Source: Alphaproteobacteria bacterium
Lineage (GTDB): Bacteria > Pseudomonadota > Alphaproteobacteria > GCA-2731375
Length of the DNA stretch: 8,796 nt
NCBI GenBank assembly: GCA_028281075.1
Contig: JANQKO010000305.1
Span: 1-8,796 of the forward strand
Reading direction: 5' to 3'
Numbering within the stretch: the first letter of the stretch is position 1; every line of letters begins with the position of its first letter. The notes under the pieces were generated by a model. It saw only the letters and a list, made by a program, of their open reading frames with translations. It was not told the DNA's origin and did no database searches. Positions 1 through 4,956 of the stretch are shown one piece after another. The translations under genes were made by a program, and so were the position numbers.

Positions 1-290
1 CGCGACGGCAGGCTGTAGAGCATGCCGTCATGGCCCATGGCGATGCCGTCGTCGATGGCGATGGTGTTGAACTCCCTGGCGTTGGCGCCGGCGGCGGCGA
101 CCTCGCGCGCGACGAGCTGACCCAGGTCCTTCAGGTGCACGTGGCCGGGCACGAACTGGGTGAAGCTGTTGGCGATGGCGACAATCGGCTTGCCGAGGTC
201 GGCCTCCGACAGGCCGGTCGCCCGCCAGAGCGCCCGGGCGCCGGCCCGGTTGTCGCCATCCATGGTCGTGCGGGATCGATAGGGACGCAT
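1..290 (-). CDS. ilvD: Dihydroxy-acid dehydratase, N-terminal part (cut by the window edge)
   Basis: IlvD is a cytosolic Fe-S, Mg-dependent enzyme. It dehydrates 2,3-dihydroxy-isovalerate and 2,3-dihydroxy-3-methylvalerate to the 2-oxo acids used for valine, leucine and isoleucine. The 96 complete codons here read MRPYRSRTTMDG, then RAGARALWRATG (15-26), GKPIVAIANSFTQFVPGHVH (33-52) and FNTIAIDDGIAMGHDGM (74-90). These match the start of IlvD from proteobacteria almost without gaps. D80-D81 lie in the conserved DDGIAMGH metal-site segment. The [2Fe-2S] cysteines and the rest of the roughly 560-615-residue protein lie beyond the edge. The ATG at 290 is chosen because it matches the family N-terminus and has AAGGAG seven bases upstream. 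The gene is divergent from a LysR-type regulator with a 95-bp spacer. The paralogous Edd (phosphogluconate dehydratase) starts differently, so IlvD is preferred; a sugar-acid dehydratase of the same superfamily is a less likely alternative. Confidence 0.93.
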   Translation of the reverse strand, partial: MRPYRSRTTMDGDNRAGARALWRATGLSEADLGKPIVAIANSFTQFVPGHVHLKDLGQLVAREVAAAGANAREFNTIAIDDGIAMGHDGMLYSLPS

Positions 291-297
291 TGGGGAT

Positions 298-303
298 CTC
301 CTT
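298..303 (-). promoter_or_regulatory. Ribosome binding site of ilvD
   Basis: On the minus strand AAGGAG, extending to AAGGAGAT, lies seven bases before the ATG at 290. It is the strongest Shine-Dalgarno match in the window and fixes the ilvD start. It contrasts with the divergent regulator gene, which has none. Confidence 0.8.
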
Positions 304-352
304 GCAGGCTGGTGCCGCGCACCGCCCATCACCCTGAATCCATCCAATCGAT

Positions 353-379
353 TTGAAAAATGAATTGTTTTGATACAAT
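353..379 (+). promoter_or_regulatory. Possible promoter of the LysR-type regulator gene
   Basis: TTGAAA at 353-358 and TACAAT at 374-379 are separated by 15 bases (16 if TTTGAA at 352 is taken as the -35). This AT-rich island stands out in a GC-rich window. Transcription would begin about six or seven bases after the -10, at or within a base or two of the ATG at 386, which predicts a leaderless mRNA. The -10 overlaps the candidate operator at 370-382, as expected for negative autoregulation. The short spacer makes the exact boxes uncertain. Confidence 0.4.
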
Positions 380-382
380 CAA
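370..382. promoter_or_regulatory. Candidate LysR-type operator (T-N11-A box) between ilvD and the regulator
   Basis: The 13 bases TTGATACAATCAA form a perfect dyad, TTGAT-ACA-ATCAA, that starts with T and ends with A eleven bases later. This is exactly the T-N11-A form bound by LysR-type regulators. A second, overlapping dyad, ATTGT-N6-ACAAT, covers 364-379. The box ends three bases before the regulator's ATG and is centred about 86 bases upstream of the ilvD ATG. That position would allow repression of the regulator's own gene and activation of ilvD from one site. The dyads are seen directly; binding is inferred from position and family knowledge. Confidence 0.55.
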
Positions 383-385
383 TCA

Positions 386-1255
386 ATGAAACAGATCGGC
401 CAGCCATTACGCGATATCGATGTCGCGCTGCTGCGCAGCTTTCTCGCGATCCGGGACCATGACGGCTTCACCCGGGCCTCGCGGGCCGTCGGCCGCTCGC
501 AGTCGGCGATCAGCATGCAGATGCGCCGGCTGGAGGACATCGTCGGCGCGCAGGTCTTTCACCGCGACGGCCGCAAGACCCGGCTGACCGCGCATGGCGA
601 GGCCCTGCTGGGCTATGCCCGGCAGATGGTCGCCCTCAACGACCGCGCGCTGGCGGCGCTGACCGACGCCCGGGTCGAGGGCACGGCCCGTCTCGCGGTG
701 ATGGACGACTACGCCACCCTCGTCCTGCCGGATCTGCTGAAAGCCTTCACCGCCATCCATCCCGGCGTGCGGCTCGAGATCACGACCGGATTCACGCTGC
801 GGATGCTGCCCGGCCTCGGCGACGCGTTCGACCTGGTGCTGGCCACCCAGCCCGCCGGAACGGGCGGCGAGCTGCTGCGCCGCGAGCGCGTGCGCTGGGC
901 CTTCTCGCGCGCCGATCCGCTGCCCGATCTCGGCCACGAGGTGCCGCTGGCGACGCACCCGCTGGGCAGCCTGTTCCGCAATCTCGCCGTCGAGGCCTTG
1001 AGCGCGGCCAACATGCCCTGGCGGATCGTGCTGACCAGCTCCAGCCTGGCCGCGACTGAGGCCATCGCGGCGGCCGGCATCGCGCTGACGCTGGTGAAGG
1101 AAAGCACCGCGCGCGCCGACCTGCGGTTTCTCGGGCCCGAGGAAGGCCTGCCCGACCTGCCGCGGGCCGAGATCGCCCTGCACCGGGTGCCGGCCGGGCG
1201 CAACAAGGCCGCCGACAAGCTGGCCGACTTCCTGATCCGCCACCTGACGCGCTGA
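386..1255 (+). CDS. LysR-type transcriptional regulator
   Basis: This is a 289-residue DNA-binding regulator of normal LysR-family length. Residues 11-70 form the winged helix-turn-helix: DIDVALLRSFLAI, then GFTRASRAVGRSQSAISMQM (27-46) with the recognition helix at SQSAISMQMRRLE, and FHRDGRKTRLTAHGEALL as the wing. Residues 93-289 fit the periplasmic-binding-protein-like effector domain, with the usual TARLAVMDDYATLVLPDLLKAF and PGVRLEI segments. Its coinducer cannot be read from the sequence. The divergent position next to ilvD and the T-N11-A dyad in the shared spacer suggest that it controls ilvD, much as E. coli IlvY controls divergent ilvC. The ATG at 386 is the only reasonable start, since the next in-frame Met is residue 44 inside the HTH. 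No Shine-Dalgarno precedes it. It ends in TGA at 1253-1255, followed by a strong palindrome and a terminator-like hairpin. Confidence 0.93.
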   Translation: MKQIGQPLRDIDVALLRSFLAIRDHDGFTRASRAVGRSQSAISMQMRRLEDIVGAQVFHRDGRKTRLTAHGEALLGYARQMVALNDRALAALTDARVEGTARLAVMDDYATLVLPDLLKAFTAIHPGVRLEITTGFTLRMLPGLGDAFDLVLATQPAGTGGELLRRERVRWAFSRADPLPDLGHEVPLATHPLGSLFRNLAVEALSAANMPWRIVLTSSSLAATEAIAAAGIALTLVKESTARADLRFLGPEEGLPDLPRAEIALHRVPAGRNKAADKLADFLIRHLTR

Positions 1256-1274
1256 GAGATCGTTTGGGGAATTG

Positions 1275-1368
1275 TTCGGGGCCTTGCCAGCCCGCTCCCC
1301 CACCCGGCCACCCAACGACAGTATCCTATGGGTGGCCGGGTGGGGGAACGGGCCGGCAAGGCCGCGAA
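1275..1368. repeat. Long imperfect palindrome (40-nt arms, 14-nt loop), probable dispersed intergenic repeat
   Basis: Arms 1275-1314 and 1329-1368 are inverted copies pairing at 37 of 40 positions. The mismatches are G1279/G1364, A1289/C1354 and C1295/A1348. The loop is 1315-1328. The core of 35 positions (1280-1314 with 1329-1363) has only the last two mismatches. The element lies wholly between the stop codons of the convergent LysR and Usp genes. Any transcript from either side would fold into a very stable hairpin, a possible RNase III substrate or 3' end block. Its length, GC-rich arms and intergenic location resemble the palindromic repeats scattered between genes in many proteobacteria. 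That it is repeated elsewhere in this genome is inference. No target duplication or transposase is visible. Confidence 0.85.
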
Positions 1369-1391
1369 AATGGGCCGACAGGCCCATTTTC
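1366..1391. terminator. Bidirectional intrinsic terminator between convergent genes
   Basis: A perfect 11-bp stem (1366-1376 with 1381-1391) closes a GACA loop. Its core is TGGGCC/GGCCCA, flanked by AAAA on one side and TTTT on the other, so each strand has a GC-rich stem followed by a short T-run. It serves the LysR gene on plus and the Usp gene on minus, whose stop is 27 bases away. The T-run has only four bases, so efficiency may be moderate. The left stem shares 1366-1368 with the right arm of the long palindrome, so the two hairpins cannot both be complete. Confidence 0.65.
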
Positions 1392-1417
1392 AAACGGTCC
1401 ACGACCGGCGCGACGGT

Positions 1418-1906
1418 TCAGGTGACGTCGTCGATCTCGGCCGGCGTCATGTTGCCGGGCACGATGGTGACCGGAATGCGCATCGAGCCGGCCATCTGAC
1501 CGGCCAGACGGCTGACCAGCGGGCCGGGGCCCTCGGTATCGGTCGACGCGCCCAGGACCAGGAGGCGAATGCCTTCCTCCTCCTCGATCAGGGCCAGGAT
1601 CTCGTCGACCCGGTTGCCCTCGCGGATGCGGTATTCCGGCACGATGCCGGTCAGGTCGCTGACCTCGGCCGCCAATGACTGCAGCAGCTCCTCGGCTTCC
1701 TCGCGCGCTTCCTCGCGCATCAGGTTCTCGACCGTCATCCAGTGCTGGAAGTCGGCCGGTTCGATCACCTTCAACAGCATGACGCCGCCGCCGGTCCGCT
1801 TCGCGCGGCGGCCGGCGAACCGCAGCGCCAGGCGGCATTCCGGCGTATCGTCGACGATCACCAGGAAGTTCCGGCGCAGGTTGTCCGCACGCGTCGTGTC
1901 GGTCAT
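1418..1906 (-). CDS. Universal stress protein (UspA-like) family protein
   Basis: This 162-residue protein has the Usp alpha/beta fold. A first beta strand with the nucleotide-site aspartate reads NFLVIVDDTPECRLALRFA (13-31), followed by GGGVMLLKVIEP (39-50), a charged helix NLMREEAREEAEELLQSLAA (61-80), YRIREGNRVDEILALI (92-107) and a last segment RLLVLGAST...GSMRIPVTIVPG (114-151). The usual ATP motif G-2x-G-9x-G-(S/T) is not intact: after LGAST comes DTEGPGPLVSRLAG, and only the final G140-S141 matches. ATP binding is therefore doubtful or altered. The role is inferred to be a cytosolic stress or energy-state protein. The ATG at 1906 fits the family N-terminus and has GGAGGG 11 bases upstream. 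An upstream in-frame ATG at 2119 would run back into the DUF2333 gene and add a tail unlike any Usp protein. The start is 89 bases after the DUF2333 stop on the same strand, suggesting cotranscription. Confidence 0.88.
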   Translation of the reverse strand: MTDTTRADNLRRNFLVIVDDTPECRLALRFAGRRAKRTGGGVMLLKVIEPADFQHWMTVENLMREEAREEAEELLQSLAAEVSDLTGIVPEYRIREGNRVDEILALIEEEEGIRLLVLGASTDTEGPGPLVSRLAGQMAGSMRIPVTIVPGNMTPAEIDDVT

Positions 1907-1971
1907 TCTCGCTGATGCCCTCCGACACCTATGCTGCCACCGGCCCGGCCCGACGGCAAGGCGGCTGACCG

Positions 1972-1990
1972 GGCGCCGGCGGCCGGCGCC
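1972..1990. repeat. GC-only hairpin between the DUF2333 and Usp genes
   Basis: GGCGCCGG (1972-1979) and CCGGCGCC (1983-1990) form a perfect 8-bp stem with a three-base loop, just after the TAG of the DUF2333 gene. No T-run follows on the minus strand, so it is not a standard terminator. It may protect the upstream mRNA segment or slow transcription between the two cotranscribed genes. In DNA this GC-rich it could also be chance. Confidence 0.4.
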
Positions 1991-1995
1991 GGCGG

Positions 1996-2964
1996 CTATT
2001 TCAGCAGGATGTTGGTGATCTCGCGCAGGCGGGTGCGGGCGCGCAGCAGGTAGAAGCCCTGCGCCGCCAGATGCGACGGCATGAACTGGCCGTCCGGCCG
2101 GCCGTTGACGACGACCCACGGATCCAGCACCGCGGCGTCGCGCATGCTGTCCAGCATCTGCGCGTAGGCGTTGCTCAGGTCGCGCTCGGCGATGACGTTC
2201 CCATAATCGGCGCCGAGCTCGCGCAGCAGCAGGTAGTAGGCGTAGGTCTGGCCCTTGACGCTGTAGAACAGATCGTCGCCGCGGGTATCGATGAACAGGC
2301 CCGACCGCTCGGCGATATGGTCGTCGATCGAGGCCGATGACGAGCCCAGGTCGAGGGCGATGCGATCCAGCGTCGCCAGCAGGTTGTCCGAGCGCCGCTC
2401 GAACACCGCCGAGCCCGCCGCCAGGCGCTCGTTGTAGCGTTGCAGCGAGGTTCGGGCCTTGCGGTAGCGGGCCTCCGACGTCGTCGTCGGCGCCAGCGAG
2501 GTCGACAGGTCGAAGACCCAGATCTTGCCGGAATACTGGAGCTGGCCGGCGGCCTCCTGCAGGTCCGAATCGGTCTGGCTCGAGCCGCGGGTGCGGCCGA
2601 TCTGGTCGGTCAGCTCGAACGCGAAGCGGGCCAGCGCGGAGATGATGCCCTGCTGGAAGTTCGGCATGTTGTCGAGCGCCGCCGGCGGCAGGAAGAACGG
2701 GTCGTTGGCGACCCAGCGGTGCTGGTTGATCTCGCGATCGATCAGGGCGGTCGCCATGGCCACGGCGCGGCTGCCGTTCTGCGGCAGCTCGGCGGCCGAC
2801 GGCCGGAACGCCGGATCATCGTCGATCTCGTGCGTCAGCAGCATGCCCACGGGATAGTAGAAGACCGCCACCAGCAGCAGCGCCAGCCCGACGCCGGCCG
2901 CCATCCGCCGGCCCGTCGTGCCCGGCAGGTATCGGCGCGTCCGTTCCGCAATCCTCTCGGTCAC
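1996..2964 (-). CDS. DUF2333 family protein, membrane-anchored, function unknown
   Basis: This 322-residue protein resembles the DUF2333 family of proteobacterial proteins of unknown role. It has a short basic N-terminus (residues 1-21), one hydrophobic segment at about 22-43 (MAAGVGLALLLVAVFYYPVG), and a large hydrophilic remainder with no further membrane segment. A membrane-anchored protein with its bulk in the periplasm fits best. Recognisable blocks are the acidic HEIDDDPAF just after the anchor, INQHRWVANDPFFLPPAALD (79-98), NMPNFQQGIISALARFAFEL (99-118), GDDLFYSVKGQTYAYYLLLR (229-248) and a C-terminal FYLLRARTRLREITNILLK. I see no catalytic motif. The start is GTG at 2964, preceded by AGGAG in AGGAGAGGGA; the first in-frame ATG (residue 21) would cut into the anchor and has less support. 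It lies upstream of the Usp gene on the same strand and diverges from the HerA-like gene. Family assignment is from memory of conserved segments. Confidence 0.82.
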   Translation of the reverse strand: MTERIAERTRRYLPGTTGRRMAAGVGLALLLVAVFYYPVGMLLTHEIDDDPAFRPSAAELPQNGSRAVAMATALIDREINQHRWVANDPFFLPPAALDNMPNFQQGIISALARFAFELTDQIGRTRGSSQTDSDLQEAAGQLQYSGKIWVFDLSTSLAPTTTSEARYRKARTSLQRYNERLAAGSAVFERRSDNLLATLDRIALDLGSSSASIDDHIAERSGLFIDTRGDDLFYSVKGQTYAYYLLLRELGADYGNVIAERDLSNAYAQMLDSMRDAAVLDPWVVVNGRPDGQFMPSHLAAQGFYLLRARTRLREITNILLK

Positions 2965-3044
2965 GCGGGTTCCCTCTCCTGGCCGTTCCGCCCATTGCTG
3001 ACTTAACAGCGCCGTCGGCGGTCATCAAGGCGGGCGGGGCGGCG

Positions 3045-3150
3045 CCGATATCCGGAATTGCCGCCCCGAGGTCCGGACCGCCGCACGGCGCACCCGTAAC
3101 CCGATATCAACACTATCGTTCCAATATCGGCCGGAAATTGCCGAATTCGG
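3045..3150. promoter_or_regulatory. Cluster of repeated CCGATAT elements, candidate operator region
   Basis: Within the 219-bp spacer between the divergent DUF2333 and HerA-like genes, CCGATATC occurs at 3045-3052 and 3101-3108, and its inverted form ATATCGG at 3124-3130. CCGGAATTGCCG at 3052-3063 is echoed as CCGGAAATTGCCG at 3131-3143, and this runs into the perfect 10-base palindrome CCGAATTCGG at 3141-3150. The pair 3101-3107 and 3124-3130 is an inverted repeat with a 16-base spacer. The arrangement suggests a regulator binding site shared by both genes or acting on the HerA-like gene. No clear -35/-10 pair could be fixed. The rest of the spacer (2965-3044 and 3151-3172) shows nothing beyond ribosome binding sites. 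Confidence 0.4.
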
Positions 3151-3172
3151 GCGATTTCCAAGAAATCCCATC

Positions 3173-3178
3173 AGGAAA
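3173..3178 (+). promoter_or_regulatory. Ribosome binding site of the HerA-like gene
   Basis: AGGAAA lies five bases before the ATG at 3184. It supports that start over the in-frame ATG three codons later (3193), which has no purine-rich sequence before it. Confidence 0.6.
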
Positions 3179-3183
3179 TCCGG

Positions 3184-4938
3184 ATGGCCGTCATGGCGGG
3201 AGAAGTCGGGCATATTGGTCTTATCACGTCGGTCTCGGGCGCCAGCGTGACCGCGAGCCTGGACGCCGGCGCCGGCGGCACGGCCAGCCAGCTCCGCATC
3301 GGCGATCTCGTCAAGATGGATACGTCGGAATCGATCGTCTACGGCGTCGTCGACCGGCTGACGCGGGAAACCGGCAACGGCGCCGCGGCGGCGGCCGGTC
3401 CGGTGGACCTGGTGCTTATCGACCTGCTGGGCGAGGTGATGACCGTCGGCGACGTGCCGGATCGCTTTCAGGTAGGCGTCTCGGTGCATCCAACGCTGGG
3501 CAGCGGCGTCGCCAAGGCCGATTCGTCGGACATCGCGCGGGTCTATGCGCGGCCGTCCGAATCCACGGTGCCGATCGGAACGGTCTATCAGGACCGCAAC
3601 ATCCCCGCGCATCTGATGATCGACGCCCTGCTGGGCAAGCATTTCGCCGTGCTGGGCACGACCGGCTCGGGCAAGTCCTGCACCCTGGCGCTGATCCTGC
3701 GGTCGATCCTGTCGGCACACGCCAATGGCCATGTCGTGCTGCTCGACGCGCACGCCGAATACAGCAAGGCGTTCGGCGACATCGCCGAGGTCATCGACGT
3801 CGCCTCCCTGCAGCTTCCGCACTGGCTGCTGGACTTCGAGGAAGCCGTCGCGGTTCTGGTCAAGGGCGGCGACCGGGCGCAGCGCGAGGCCCAGATCGCC
3901 ATTCTGCGCGACGCCATTCTGCAGGCCAAGCGTCTGCATGCCGGCGATCAGGCCGATGCCGGCCTGATCACCGTCGACACGCCCGTGCCCTACCGCCTGG
4001 GCGATCTGATCAAGACCATCGACGACGCCATGGGCAAGCTCGACAAGCCCGACAACTCGATCCCCTATCTGCGGCTGAAGCGCCGGCTGGAAAGCCTGAA
4101 CACCGACAAGCGGTTCGGCTTCATGTTCCCGGGCCGTATCGTGCGCGACGAGCTGGCGCCGATCCTGTCGCGGCTGCTGCGCATGCCGGTCGACGGCAAG
4201 CCGATGACGATCATCGATATCTCGGGCGTGCCGTCCGAGGTGGTCGATGTCGTGGTCTCGGTGTTCTGCCGGGTGATCTTCGACTTCGCGCTATGGGCCG
4301 ACCGCGGCCGGGCGCAGCCGATCCTGCTGGTCTGCGAGGAGGCCCACCGCTACATCCCGCACGACGAAGCGGCCGGTTTCGAATCGACCAAGCGCGCGAT
4401 CACCCGCATCGCCAAGGAAGGCCGCAAATACGGCGTCTCCCTGTGCCTCGTGACCCAGCGTCCCTCCGAGCTGTCGGCGAGCATCCTGTCGCAGTGCGGC
4501 ACGCTGTTCGCGCTGCGCATGAACAACGAAGCCGACCAGCGTTTCGTCGCCCGCTCGCTGCCCGAGACCGCGGCCGGCCTGATCAGCGCGCTGCCGGAGC
4601 TGCGGGTACAGGAAGCGCTGGTCATGGGCGTCGGCGTGAGTCTGCCCATGCGCGTGCATCTGGCCGACCTGCACCCGGCCCATCAGCCGCGCAGCGAGAG
4701 CGCCGACTTCTCCGTCGGCTGGCAGTTCGACAAGGAAGGCATCGATTTCGTCGCCGACACCGTCCAGCGCTGGCGGGAGCAGCGGCGACAGCATCACCAC
4801 GGGCCGGCGGCGCCGGCCGCCGATAGCGCGGCCGCCGGGGCGCCGGCGGCCGAAACACCGGCCGTGCCCGTGGCACCGCAGCCGCCGGCGCCGGGCAGCC
4901 CGATCGACTCGCTGCGCGCGATGACCCGCGGGCGGTGA
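3184..4938 (+). CDS. HerA-like (DUF87) hexameric ATPase
   Basis: This 584-residue P-loop ATPase belongs to the HerA/FtsK superfamily of ring-shaped DNA translocases. Residues about 5-125 fit the N-terminal HAS-barrel. Walker A is G158-TTGSG-K164-S165. Walker B is ILLVCEEAHRYIP at 380-392, with E385-E386 as the acidic pair and the HerA-type EEAHR signature. GRKYGVSLCLVTQRPSELS at 413-431 contains the conserved TQRP sensor. LSQCGTLFALRMNNEADQRF follows, then a C-terminal part with the HerA-typical small-Pro-M-V/H segment (VSLPMRVHL). Residues about 540-572 form an Ala/Pro-rich, probably disordered tail ending in SPIDSLRAMTRGR. Archaeal HerA works with the nuclease NurA in DNA end resection, and bacterial relatives pair with Sir2, DUF4297 or other effectors in phage defence. 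No such partner is adjacent here, so the role (DNA repair, segregation or other translocation) is open. It diverges from DUF2333 and converges on the aldolase-family gene, 16 bp away. Confidence 0.9.
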   Translation: MAVMAGEVGHIGLITSVSGASVTASLDAGAGGTASQLRIGDLVKMDTSESIVYGVVDRLTRETGNGAAAAAGPVDLVLIDLLGEVMTVGDVPDRFQVGVSVHPTLGSGVAKADSSDIARVYARPSESTVPIGTVYQDRNIPAHLMIDALLGKHFAVLGTTGSGKSCTLALILRSILSAHANGHVVLLDAHAEYSKAFGDIAEVIDVASLQLPHWLLDFEEAVAVLVKGGDRAQREAQIAILRDAILQAKRLHAGDQADAGLITVDTPVPYRLGDLIKTIDDAMGKLDKPDNSIPYLRLKRRLESLNTDKRFGFMFPGRIVRDELAPILSRLLRMPVDGKPMTIIDISGVPSEVVDVVVSVFCRVIFDFALWADRGRAQPILLVCEEAHRYIPHDEAAGFESTKRAITRIAKEGRKYGVSLCLVTQRPSELSASILSQCGTLFALRMNNEADQRFVARSLPETAAGLISALPELRVQEALVMGVGVSLPMRVHLADLHPAHQPRSESADFSVGWQFDKEGIDFVADTVQRWREQRRQHHHGPAAPAADSAAAGAPAAETPAVPVAPQPPAPGSPIDSLRAMTRGR

Positions 4939-4956
4939 GCCGCCCTCCGGGGGGCT
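4938..4956. terminator. Small hairpin at the convergent stop codons, possible weak transcription block
   Basis: AGCC and CCC (4938-4941, 4943-4945) pair with GGG and GGCT (4950-4952, 4953-4956) around a TCCG loop, with G4942 bulged. This gives seven pairs. The structure spans the end of the HerA-like gene and the first two bases of the opposite stop codon. No T-run follows on either strand, so intrinsic termination is weakly supported. It is the only structure in the 16-bp gap between these convergent genes. Confidence 0.3.

Noticed and set aside
407..1402. Long minus-strand frames opposite the LysR-type gene, some extending through the palindrome
   Set aside because: Low-complexity antisense shadows. 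Frames across the palindrome translate it into repetitive PTRPP/VAGWG text of the kind that yields spurious proteins.
1907..2119. A longer Usp protein starting at the in-frame ATG at 2119
   Set aside because: The extra 71 residues are Arg/Ala/Pro-rich, overlap the 3' end of the DUF2333 gene and match no Usp N-terminus; the ATG at 1906 fits the fold.
3138..4826. A 562-codon plus-strand open frame overlapping the HerA-like gene
   Set aside because: It reads as Arg/Gly/Ala-rich text with no domain and is a frame shadow of the HerA-like gene, whose own frame carries Walker A, Walker B and sensor motifs.
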